Positions 47,001 to 53,258 of a stretch of 64,000 bases of DNA are shown piece after piece; positions within the stretch are counted from its first letter, which is position 1, and the number at the start of each line of letters is the position of its first letter. Source of the DNA: Arenibacter sp. P308M17 (GTDB lineage Bacteria > Bacteroidota > Bacteroidia > Flavobacteriales > Flavobacteriaceae); the NCBI RefSeq assembly GCF_003426735.1, contig NZ_QVON01000008.1:1-64000 (forward strand). The letters run 5' to 3'. The notes below the pieces were generated by a model. It saw only the letters and a list, made by a program, of their open reading frames with translations, did not search any database and was not told the origin of the DNA. Made by a program: the position numbers and the translations under genes.

Positions 47001-47501
47001 TAAGGATAGTTTTTTCTGAACATCTAAAACGGTCTTTATCTGAGTGGGGTTTATATCCCTATTACTGATTAATTTGATTTTTACCTTCTGTAGAACTAAA
47101 TCTCTACCGAACTCAGTCAACAGCGCCTTGTATATACTGGCAAGTCTATGAATGATTGAACCTTTATGGGACTTATTTTTCTTCCCTTTATATAATTGGT
47201 AAAGTGTCCAGTTTTCTGATGTCCTTCTAGTACTATATTTGAGTTGAGAGATAACAACTTTGTTAGCTTCGGAAAAATTTTCTCCGCCATGATATTCTAT
47301 TAAATCAATCCCTAATAATTTTTCTCCATGGGGATCAATTTTATTAGATAATGATTTTTCAACTCCCTCAATGCCTAATGCTTTCAGCCCATTTTCATCA
47401 AAGTTTAAAAGATCAAGTGATTTTTTAATTGCCCAAAGAATATGGAAATCGTCACCCGCGCTTGATAAATCGGCATCAGGGATAGTTGTGTACTTAGCCA
47501 T
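41022..47501 (-). CDS. STAND-type NTPase with an N-terminal nuclease-like domain (Avs-like defence protein)
   Basis: A 2159-residue cytosolic protein. Residues ~12-160 resemble the DUF4297/Cap4-type PD-(D/E)xK nuclease: SSAGDDFHILWAIKKSL, then D66 in GIDLIEY and Q86-x-K88 in VVISQLKYSTR. A STAND/NACHT core follows: Walker A GGAGIGKST (320-328), Walker B YLVIIIDAAD (D423), a sensor-like VVTCRTHR (456-463) and a GIP motif at 511-513 (the GxP of the winged-helix part). From ~600 to the end there are ~1500 residues of helical, repeat-like sequence without known motifs, the likely target-sensing part. STAND NTPases with nuclease effectors (Avs proteins) recognise phage proteins and then cut DNA. 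The length exceeds the classic Avs1-4. The start overlaps the stop of the nucleotidyltransferase gene (TAATG). Confidence 0.82.
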   Translation of the reverse strand: MAKYTTIPDADLSSAGDDFHILWAIKKSLDLLNFDENGLKALGIEGVEKSLSNKIDPHGEKLLGIDLIEYHGGENFSEANKVVISQLKYSTRRTSENWTLYQLYKGKKNKSHKGSIIHRLASIYKALLTEFGRDLVLQKVKIKLISNRDINPTQIKTVLDVQKKLSLTSKNKLSFNKILKNLPKYRNGFENLFKASELNTTEFSDFLALLDFDDCGASSRNLLEKELIMAISNTSVSSRHQFDSFARLIWKKMMPESKSNTRITLIDVIANLGFNNGSLENIFPVPQRFEKLKKSIKREQLDDIISTIESSKGIPVCLHGGAGIGKSTIVQQIKEHIPDYCECVIYDCYGNGSYLDSSDRRHLHRNALVQVTNEIAKKTGVDFLISKNESDETYIKEFKRRLNDALNILKQRNKNAYLVIIIDAADNNVTAAKKREENSFVHDMLEETFPVECNLVVTCRTHRKNTLKLPHKYCDIQISPFTNDETEIHLKYFIPDSTDEEVSDFHKLTKGIPRVQTYSIGLKQEGISEIINYLRPNGKVVEDIIEERINEAIKKIGSNGRELIDTFFVNLITLPRPVPVSYISRLLDEPVELFNDLASDIWHGLVLDNDKFSFRDEDFENYVRGAYIVDDSDLNKIAKLFIEKSDEDEYASINLGNILFEAGLKEDLKNIVLEEKFRSLPIDPVRNKETYIGRTKLALKVADSDTDNITFFKLLFIAAEESKNDKALTNLLINNPDLVIQFGDDSSLLKLSNNSEGKTWGGSFHLKLAGIYSRIPSKKEISKNHLQTAHKWLNWKYNSLNEDERHEYPISLQDIAFETESILRNFGTRKAFVSLCRWIPKSIHVSSGDLFLENTIFNSKEKEIKEWTNNLELPFLAKIFLINKLFKFNRSIGHFDFELIVDFLKKVLNKKIDFENSFYATIVDFCEILTAATDVSQEEVSEILDSITYKIPSRVPHFSTTYDHHKDSQLEFEISLKLEALKSSLSKKAILLEDLYPIKFKDIDKIKDYEKRRSLENDKNDFTGFFKHAIPIFQLKADKLTGRLNTKECVSKFSQICNNIKDDWKFRHYSHWANDRLNYLAGSLLEFVLLLNKNEGYIEQIINSFLNDKSNQIRLRLIVLEKILHQSILHKLSLKILDELDQIISDKTMSATEATDLFLECSVIASKIDATVGKYYFDKAIEAVSDVDYEAFYQIRCLYGLTENGILSRNSKLAYDFARYIEYADEKLGYYDKKHFPYSEGIKGIFNLDPSSAFSTVSRWHHRNVIELNRYIIPIINTSLKNGIISHNIAGALLPLNTHYYHDEIIEIYKKVISQYKLNTDNKNLTYFTKTIFRNLKLDKNLALIEALYNEVKDSNKLFPNLVQEIEEYKDFRNDLKNEKKSEYENKYKEEDYKHPIDLAKIDLLSTQDLEKAIMEINQAGNDYGTRLIVENFLAEVKENCTPKNYVKHLDALINISSELLNLYAFENALKRCLNEWSIHPSVRKWKKERFKYILSKWFSEFNKDDYLLLSHINSFAKLFSLKDSDLAVTMRNLLPEKIENLSDESIYGSFSLMNKTLDKTENEKTITWVLNRWTAKIDRKIADGEWNEDLSPPASSDLAVSGILRFVLGNPDKRLRWRAVHAIRRLINVGEVGILDNLLNAQNKTTCYPFQNKEYTYYWMSAKLYLWIAIERVSSENPKVLIHLKDCFYKELMNDELPHTLIQFFIKKTCLQLYEFDESIYSSVEVKNINNTLSSRLPRISEEKSGKHKRKAKSSSEKEWKFDFDIMDTLPYSFNRLGEFFNISEYEVADFCDNIITNIWGYKGNVNNDDYVRNQTDQRDYPLLSKRHSNQPTIEDLQTYYEYHAMFCAATELLSKYSLIESDWNWENWESWLPSKANTWDNYWLSDSRDPLPLEKKYWHIEYSKFDKEWRDNIDEEKYDYEVGFNHYFGKDQISAFSGGTRHFGENYESVSIRSALVTSRGSDALLRAFQSATESHDYRIPFEEDEDRFEINECGFEYFGWLSNPRSEVDGLDNHDPLASDIVKDYITFGKIVRDSFDITLQESYKKTFLKNKLIAEYQHWSEITEYKHHGQVESDGVLFRVDIHFLLDFLTKVDKCMIIKCEIDRQLKERIYGRDRWELKIKNNVKIYLIKPNGIVKTLGGRDFKIRKKANPRTEA

Positions 47502-48349
47502 TATAAATTTACTTCCGTTAAACCCTCCTTAAACTCCTCCAAAAGTTCCACGGCATACTCCAAACCCCAATCTTTATTCTTAACCCATTGCTTCGCAATC
47601 GATGATTCTGCAGGGTCAATAATATTCTCATTTATTGTTTTTAATATTCTATCGTTAATTGGTTTCGAAATAGTTAAAAACTTGCTAGCATTTCTTCCCA
47701 AAACCCTTGCAGAAACTTTGAGTTGGTCGAGTTCGTCATTCTCTGGAAAAGTATCATTATGATGTTCCACTATTTCGTCATAGTTGTAATCAAAGTAGTG
47801 CTCGATTATTCTTAGGATATCATACAAGTCATTGTCTCTTTCTTCAGGCCTATCGCTCCATGCAATTAGCTTTAAAATTACCATGCCATGTAGAGAAGGT
47901 ATATTTATGGATTTCTCTTCTATTTTGACACTGGTCGATTCCTCTAGGACTTCACTAAACCCAAGAACATGTAAATCGGTGTAACGCTCGTTAAAATTAA
48001 TGGTAAAGTTTTCTTCGATTTCCCCAAAAGGTAATAGGTCAATTACTATATTAAATTGGGGATTGTACATGGTCCAAGGAGCTTCGACTTTGTTAAACCC
48101 ATGCTCTGTCAATTCGCTCACAACGGCTTCAAATTCTTTGATTGATGATATCATTATAGCAAAGTCAATATCCTTTGTTCCTCTACTTGGTTTGACACCA
48201 TCTTTTAGCAGTTCTAATGCAATTGCACTGGCACCTATTAAGTAATAGGGGATTTTCAATTTTTTCATTACTTCATCAATACAATCAAAAACTTCTTTGA
48301 AGTATGGAATGGATAACTCTTTATATGTTTGGTTTGATTCGGTCATCAA
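47501..48349 (-). CDS. AbiEii-like nucleotidyltransferase (type IV toxin-like)
   Basis: A 282-residue cytosolic protein with a DNA-polymerase-beta-type nucleotidyltransferase core: YLIGASAIALEL supplies the GxS part, and RGTKDIDFAI the catalytic DxD. A helical C-terminal half follows, as in AbiEii/AbiGii toxins (DUF1814 relatives). AbiEii-type proteins transfer nucleotides to tRNA 3' ends or other targets and halt growth on phage infection. It overlaps the upstream AbiEi-like gene by 29 bp and shares one base with the downstream STAND gene, so all are one transcript. It could also be a modifying effector within the larger system. Confidence 0.8.
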   Translation of the reverse strand: MMTESNQTYKELSIPYFKEVFDCIDEVMKKLKIPYYLIGASAIALELLKDGVKPSRGTKDIDFAIMISSIKEFEAVVSELTEHGFNKVEAPWTMYNPQFNIVIDLLPFGEIEENFTINFNERYTDLHVLGFSEVLEESTSVKIEEKSINIPSLHGMVILKLIAWSDRPEERDNDLYDILRIIEHYFDYNYDEIVEHHNDTFPENDELDQLKVSARVLGRNASKFLTISKPINDRILKTINENIIDPAESSIAKQWVKNKDWGLEYAVELLEEFKEGLTEVNL

Positions 48350-49319
48350 AAATCATTTTTGCGGTTTCTTTACATCTTTTGCCATTGATAATCATAAGGT
48401 CGGTATAGACTAATTGATTTGGGACAGTTTTATCATTGAACTTAGTATTCCAGAACATTTCATACACGAATATTTCTCCGTCTTCATCAGGTACTAGTTT
48501 ATAATTAATCATTAAATCCTTATTTGTTTCTGTAGTATATAAAGCGAAGTTTTCTGGACGTAAATGATTGGTCAAAATATCTCCTGCTGGTTCTCCTCCC
48601 CATAAAGTTTTATCTGTATTTAGGTGAATTTCCCTCCAGTTTTGATCTCGGTTTTGAAATCTGAACCTTTGTTTAAATAGTGTAGGTCGTAGCGTCTGAG
48701 CATACTCGGTTATCCATTTATCCAAAAGTTCTTCATAGTCATTGATTATGTATTCTTTTGTGTTCAACTTTAATAGGTGATGAGTTTCCAATAATCCATT
48801 AATTACTTGAGGAATATTGCCCAATCCAACATCCGCAATCTCTGCTATTTCTCTTTGTGTTTGATTAATTAGCTCTGGATTTAATAAGAAATGAAAAACT
48901 ACTTTTAATCCAGTTTTGGTAAATGCCCTATTTCCTTTTTCTTTTTGAGTTTTTAAAGGTTTGTTGGTGTCAATAAAAATATACACATCATTCTTGTTTA
49001 TATAAGCATTCCCATTTGCTTCTATATAGTTTATACCATTATCGCGCAGATCTTTCTTGGTTTTTGGATATAGTTTCTCCGCAACTAAGAGAAAATCTTT
49101 GAAGTGATTTTTATTTTCAATCAGATTATAGAGTTGATGATTCTTGACATCCTTCTTAACCTCTACTTCGAATTTGAATTTGTGATCATTAAACAAGAAT
49201 TGTAAAACCCCATCTATATGCATATCATCTTTTTTCTCCTTAGTTTCCCAATTCAAAAAGATGACGATATTTTTATCTAATCTATCGAAAGCTTTATATA
49301 TTATTTCCTCTTCTTCCAT
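48321..49319 (-). CDS. AbiEi-like type IV antitoxin/transcriptional regulator
   Basis: A 332-residue cytosolic protein. The first ~110 residues have a restriction-endonuclease-like look (FKFEVEVKKDVKNHQL, then LLVAEKLYPKTKKDLRDNGINYIEANGNAYI), a region seen in large AbiEi-type antitoxins. A winged-helix DNA-binding part follows at about residues 150-190 (INQTQREIAEIADVGLGNIPQVINGLLE). The C-terminal half is a substrate-independent alpha/beta part. AbiEi proteins repress their own operon by binding inverted repeats ahead of it, and such repeats are present at 49335-49389. First gene of the operon, 29 bp overlap with the toxin gene. Confidence 0.8.
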   Translation of the reverse strand: MEEEEIIYKAFDRLDKNIVIFLNWETKEKKDDMHIDGVLQFLFNDHKFKFEVEVKKDVKNHQLYNLIENKNHFKDFLLVAEKLYPKTKKDLRDNGINYIEANGNAYINKNDVYIFIDTNKPLKTQKEKGNRAFTKTGLKVVFHFLLNPELINQTQREIAEIADVGLGNIPQVINGLLETHHLLKLNTKEYIINDYEELLDKWITEYAQTLRPTLFKQRFRFQNRDQNWREIHLNTDKTLWGGEPAGDILTNHLRPENFALYTTETNKDLMINYKLVPDEDGEIFVYEMFWNTKFNDKTVPNQLVYTDLMIINGKRCKETAKMIFDDRIKPNI

Positions 49320-49334
49320 GACATCATTCTTTTT

Positions 49335-49389
49335 TTGTTCACTTTTTTATATTGTTCATTATTCGTGAACACGATATGAATGTGAACAA
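49335..49389. promoter_or_regulatory. Symmetric four-half-site operator upstream of the island operon
   Basis: Half-sites TTGTTCAC (49335-49342), TTGTTCAT (49352-49359), GTGAACAC (49365-49372) and GTGAACAA (49382-49389) are arranged with twofold symmetry around 49362: both direct pairs are 17 bp apart. The cluster begins 15 bp before the ATG of the AbiEi-like gene. AbiEi-family antitoxins bind paired inverted repeats for autoregulation, which fits. Confidence 0.7.
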
Positions 49390-50095
49390 ATATAATAAAA
49401 ATATAGAAACCCTATATATCTATATAATTCTAATATGAACTATATAGTCAAAATATGGACACACCTAGAGCAGACTAGCAAATATTTCAATTTAAAGGCA
49501 TGGAAGAATTCAAATTGGAATAACTAGTGTATTTATAGAAAAGAGAATTAATACTATAAAAATAATAGCTATTGGTGTTAACTGCATAAATTGATGCCAT
49601 CAAAGGATTGAGTGATTTGGAATAAGTCTTACTCATCCAAGCCCCTGCGGAAGTTAAAAAACCTTCAACTCAAAACACCAGAGCGGACACTCTTCTCCAA
49701 TCTGCATTCAGCATCTTTCGGTTTACGGTTTTTCAACCCCCTCGGAGCCGCGCAAAAGAACAAGCGGCAAAAAAGCCGCTCGACCTTTTTTTCCCTGCCC
49801 ACAAAAAAATGGATATTTCCATGATTCCTTAATTTTTTTCAATACCATATTGGACCAGATTAATTTTCCCTCTGTACCCATTTGAACTCACATGATTCCA
49901 TATGGTACATAAGGCTAAATAGTTGATTGTTAGTTTTTTGTGTTCAATATCGATCGGCTATATTTATCCTTGGAAAGGATAGCAAGTTATGTTTTACGCA
50001 ACGCAAAACCCCTACTTCTTACGAAGTGAAAACCCTGTCTTTGGCAGGTAAGTGATATAAATCTAGGTAGAAACCATCAACACCAAAGATTAAAA
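49390..50095. other. Gene-free island stretch with a possible oriT
   Basis: No coding region can be supported. Near its right end, GTTTTACGCAACGCAAAAC (49991-50009) is an inverted repeat and ACTTCTTACGAAGT (50014-50027) a perfect hairpin, both just before the relaxase remnant start. This is where an origin of transfer would be expected. The part around 49600-49850 is less AT-rich and looks like decayed mobilization-type sequence, but I cannot assign it. Confidence 0.4.
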
Positions 50096-50432
50096 ATGAT
50101 AGCAAGGATACTTTATAGGAGCAATGTGCAGGGCGTGCTATGTCTTGGGCAAGGCTAATAACACCATACTCGGCTTCCAGAACACTTATTCTGATACCGA
50201 TACCAATACTAAGTTTTTTGGAAGGGTCCTCTACTATCTTGGCAATCGGCATGATTCCGAAAAACGGTACGTACATGTTACCCTTAATCTTCCCCGTGGC
50301 GAACAGTTGGACGATATGGTCTTTTTTGAACTGTCCAAAAATTACATGGAACATATGGGTTATAGGGAACAGCCCTATATCGTGGTGCGGCACCATGATA
50401 CCAAACTCCTATGGGGCCTTAATTGTGGATAG
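50096..50432 (+). pseudogene. Truncated, frameshifted MobB-type relaxase gene
   Basis: From the ATG at 50096 the frame reads MIARILYRSNVQGVL and then hits a stop; shifting frame near 50135 the homology continues as YVLGKANNTILGFQNTYSD to the end at 50432. The parts RYVHVTLNLPRGEQLDD, SKNYMEHMGYREQPYIVVRHHDT are the N-terminal relaxase core of Bacteroidota mobilization proteins, with the HH pair just before the break. The rest of the relaxase is missing. The element was therefore once mobilizable. The following 50433-50740 holds no gene; CTTAAATA/TATTTAAG at 50549-50574 is a weak hairpin. Confidence 0.8.
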
Positions 50433-50740
50433 GGGAGAAAGAGGGTAAAATACTTTAGATGTCCTATTAGGTTCTATCTACCTAAATACTAAGGAAATTC
50501 GACAGAAGGAGGTATACCCAGTTATGTTTTGGGATTTACTCCAAAATACTTAAATAAGAATACGAGTATTTAAGATAAGTGGTAATTTCTTAATTAAGAA
50601 TGATTTAGATTAAGTAAACTGAATGAAAGTAATTAAACAGAAATCTATCAATATAGAAAATTATAGAAGTTTTTAACCCAACCATTTTGTATGCAACAAT
50701 TGGAGCTTTACCACCATTTAAAGAACTATCCAATTATTAT

Positions 50741-52063
50741 TTACGAACCTTGCACTTTTGTAATCTTGGCATTAATTTCATCGAGTATTTTTGTAGTAAC
50801 GCTTTTGCCATAGTGTTTTTCGGTCACTTGAACGCTCGAATGACCAAGTCCAGACGATATTTTACGGATGTCTATTCCCATGTCAAGACCAATATTTGTC
50901 CATGTGTCTCGAAGAGTGTACGTAGTAATCTTTTTTTCTATTCCCAACAAAGCGGCAATTCTCGCTGCATACTCATTAAAAATTTTTGCTTTTGCTTTGT
51001 TTACTTTATGTAAGCGTTCTGGTGAAGTATTTTCAGGTATGATAGGAAATAGGTATTCGTTATCTGTTTGACCGTTTAAATAATGATTAATAATTTTTAA
51101 TGATTCATCACTTTGCAGTACGCTAAAATAATCCCCTTCATAATGAGTTTTTTTTCGAAAATACTTGATTCGATTATCCTCAAACTGGAAACGCTTCAAT
51201 ATTGCCATATCAAAAAAATTCATTCCCATATTATTGAACATGAATAACAGATAATTACGATTGTCCCAAATGGGTGTATTTGGTTTCAATTCCAACATGC
51301 GGATTTTATGAATATCTTCCAAATCAAGTGGAGAAGGGGCATTCGCATGGCTCTTTTTTTTGATATTTGATAAAGGCTTATGGCTTCTTAATTCTTCAAA
51401 AGTCTTTCCCGCATCGTTCATAATAGCTTGTAAACTTCTCAGGAAAATTGCTGGTGTATTTTTTGATGCATAGCGATTGCTTAAATAGGCCTTAAAATCC
51501 TTTGAAAAACCATAATCTATTGCCTTTATTTCCATATCTAGATTCTGGAATTCATCAAGAGGCACCATTTCGTCGTCTTTGATTTCATAAAGTGTTTTTA
51601 TTTTAGTGTCCGCCATTCCTTTTAAATGTCTCCTAAATTTAATTAAGGACTTTAATGCATCCTCGTAGGAACTGGCAGTGGAAAATCGTTGTTCCAGACG
51701 CAAGCGAGAAAGATATTTCCCCCCATGGTTTAAGATGGTTCTAGATGGAGAAATATTAAAAAAGCGTTGTTCAATTTCTGATTTTAAACGATCCATTTCC
51801 CATTTTTTGATTTCGCCCTCGTTTTCATCAATCCATAAATCCACATCTGAGAATATTTTTTGTGTGCGTTTGGTATGTCTTACAGCGTTCAATATTCCGC
51901 TAATTTTGCCCGTTTTGTTATTGTATTGATTTTGCTTTAAATGTAAATTGAACGGAATGCTGCGTGTTTTTCGCTTGTGTCCAATGTGCAATACCAATGG
52001 AAATTTATTATCTTTAGTCCTTCCGGATAAGCGTTTATCGAGGGTAACCTTAATTGTAGCCAT
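50741..52063 (-). CDS. Tyrosine recombinase / site-specific integrase of the island
   Basis: A 440-residue integrase. The N-terminal ~100 residues are an arm-binding-like part, then a SAM-like core-binding domain (about residues 115-215, around SYEDALKSLIKFRRHL), then the catalytic domain. Visible catalytic residues are an Arg in YTLRDTWTN, a His in LGHSSVQVTEKHY and the nucleophile Tyr in that same block. The first catalytic Arg is not obvious: where Bacteroides-type integrases have an LRGM-like box, this protein reads NNMGMNFFDMAIL. Several flavobacterial integrases look like this, as far as I remember. It starts ~140 bp inside the right att copy; it should excise and insert the island at the tRNA. 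Confidence 0.88.
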   Translation of the reverse strand: MATIKVTLDKRLSGRTKDNKFPLVLHIGHKRKTRSIPFNLHLKQNQYNNKTGKISGILNAVRHTKRTQKIFSDVDLWIDENEGEIKKWEMDRLKSEIEQRFFNISPSRTILNHGGKYLSRLRLEQRFSTASSYEDALKSLIKFRRHLKGMADTKIKTLYEIKDDEMVPLDEFQNLDMEIKAIDYGFSKDFKAYLSNRYASKNTPAIFLRSLQAIMNDAGKTFEELRSHKPLSNIKKKSHANAPSPLDLEDIHKIRMLELKPNTPIWDNRNYLLFMFNNMGMNFFDMAILKRFQFEDNRIKYFRKKTHYEGDYFSVLQSDESLKIINHYLNGQTDNEYLFPIIPENTSPERLHKVNKAKAKIFNEYAARIAALLGIEKKITTYTLRDTWTNIGLDMGIDIRKISSGLGHSSVQVTEKHYGKSVTTKILDEINAKITKVQGS

Positions 52064-52082
52064 AATAATATTTTAATTTTTC

Positions 52083-52110
52083 CTGCGTGCTTTCTGCGTG
52101 CTTTTTTTGG
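52083..52110. repeat. Tandem TGCGTGCTTT repeat, right end of the island
   Basis: Same tandem unit and orientation as 40006-40032, with one extra T. It lies between the integrase start and attR, in its promoter region. Confidence 0.6.
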
Positions 52111-52203
52111 TTTGAAGGGGTTTATTCTGATTTTAAAGATATAAAAAAAGCCAGTAAAATGGGCATTTTAGTACATATAGAGCCATATTAAACCATATAC
52201 GGA

Positions 52204-52250
52204 CTGACTCATAATCAGGTGGTCCCTGGTTCGAGCCCAGGTGGGACCAC
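52204..52250 (+). repeat. attR: right copy of the 47-bp integration repeat
   Basis: Exact copy of 39911-39957. It has no 5' tRNA half and so is not a functional tRNA. It probably represents the original 3' end of the host tRNA gene, displaced by the insertion. Confidence 0.88.
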
Positions 52251-52260
52251 ATCAAGCAGA

Positions 52261-52289
52261 AAACCCATCCCGAAAGGGATGGGTTTTTT
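52261..52289 (+). terminator. Displaced tRNA terminator
   Basis: AAACCCATCCC-GAAA-GGGATGGGTTT (stem of 11 bp, tetraloop) followed by further T residues, directly after attR. It fits the original terminator of the tRNA gene before the island inserted. Confidence 0.75.
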
Positions 52290-52742
52290 CATTTTCTGAA
52301 AAAGCTAAGCTTGCTTAGGCTTTGGAAGAGAATGAAAAAACAATAACAGCTGCTAGAGCAGCTGTTGGTTTTCTATTTGCATACGCGGGACTTCTCTGGT
52401 CGATGCCGACCCTGGAGGCAGCAACCCAGGTGGGACCACGGAAAACGATTGATAAGCCCTGTAAACGCCAAGTTTACGGGGCTTTTTTATTTTTAGGGGA
52501 CGAATCAGGGGACGAATATGTTTAAAATAGTTGTGTGTTTTAAAGAGTCCAGATATGAATACAATCCCTATCCTAAAAGTTCAATTTAAGATACTACTAA
52601 CGTTTTTTATGATATTGCATAATTTGGCTACTTCTTTGAGCTCTATATTATATATACCCAACATTTTATGTTTGGGGAATTAACTAGTTAAAGAGTTTAT
52701 TTTGAATGTTAAATCATTCATTAATCTGTTTTAATCTATTTA
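52290..52742. other. Integration-scar region with a partial tRNA 3' end and a strong hairpin
   Basis: No gene is supported. CCCAGGTGGGACCAC at 52426-52440 repeats the last 15 nt of the tRNA repeat. AGCCCTGTAAAC (52455-52466) pairs with GTTTACGGGGCT (52472-52483) and is followed by T residues: a strong terminator. A tandem GGGGACGAATCA/GGGGACGAATA follows at 52496-52518. Taken together this looks like debris from one or more earlier insertions at the same tRNA. Confidence 0.55.
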
Positions 52743-53258
52743 ATGAGTGATTTATCATGCACAACTAGTATAAATTATGACAGTATCCTAAATTATTGTG
52801 ATTTTAACGAGGTAAACAGCTTTAGCTACGAACAGTTATTTCAAACCATGCGGCAACTAAGGCTCCCCTATACAGATGCCGAAGAACTCTTCAGAAGAAT
52901 GGTATTTAATGTCTTGGCCAGGAATTGTGATGATCATACAAAGAATTTCGCTTTCCTTTTAAAACAGGGAGGGGATTGGCAATTGGCTCCGGCCTACGAT
53001 ATATGTCACGCCTACCGCCCAGACAGCCAATGGGTAAGCCAACATGCCCTAAGTATTAATGATAAAAGAAAAGATATTGATGCCAATGACTTTCTTAAGA
53101 TAGCTAAGGCCATGAGCATTAAAAATTTTAAAAAGATAATGGGCCGGATAGATCAAGTGGTTTCAAAATGGGAATCCTTTGCAGATACAACACAGGTAGA
53201 TGTTTCTAAAAAGGTGGCCATTAAAAATACTTTAATACACTTAAAGGACATTTCTTAA
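52743..53258 (+). pseudogene. C-terminal fragment of a HipA-type kinase toxin
   Basis: The 171 codons match only the C-terminal part of HipA proteins: YTDAEELFRRMVFNVLARNCDDHTKNFAFLL, then LAPAYDICHAYRPDSQWVSQHALSINDKRKDI. The NCDDHTKN block is part of the kinase active site. The N-terminal ~two thirds and the HipB antitoxin gene are missing, and the homology begins only at about residue 18 of the frame. HipA phosphorylates a translation target in persister formation, but this fragment would not work. It lies just right of the island scars, so it was probably cut by an insertion or deletion. The following 53259-53727 contains no gene I can support. Confidence 0.78.

Larger units (their letters stand above)
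39911..52250. mobile_element. tRNA-integrated genomic island with defence genes
   Basis: An exact 47-bp direct repeat (39911-39957 and 52204-52250) covers the anticodon loop to the 3' end of the tRNA. The segment between the repeats is ~12.3 kb, more AT-rich than its surroundings, and carries a tyrosine recombinase gene just inside the right end, a broken relaxase gene, and a four-gene operon with an AbiEi/AbiEii-like pair, a STAND NTPase with a nuclease-like domain and a companion. The integration restored a full tRNA at the left and displaced the original 3' half to the right. Confidence 0.9.

Noticed and set aside
49612-49824. 70-codon plus-strand frame in the island
   Set aside because: Basic, low-complexity translation without resemblance to a protein family; more likely decayed mobilization DNA.
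52204-52250. Second CAU tRNA gene
   Set aside because: No 5' acceptor strand or D arm is present upstream, so it is only an attachment-site copy.
52322-52525. 67-codon plus-strand frame across the scar region
   Set aside because: It is translated from the tRNA fragment and terminator hairpin; composition is not protein-like.
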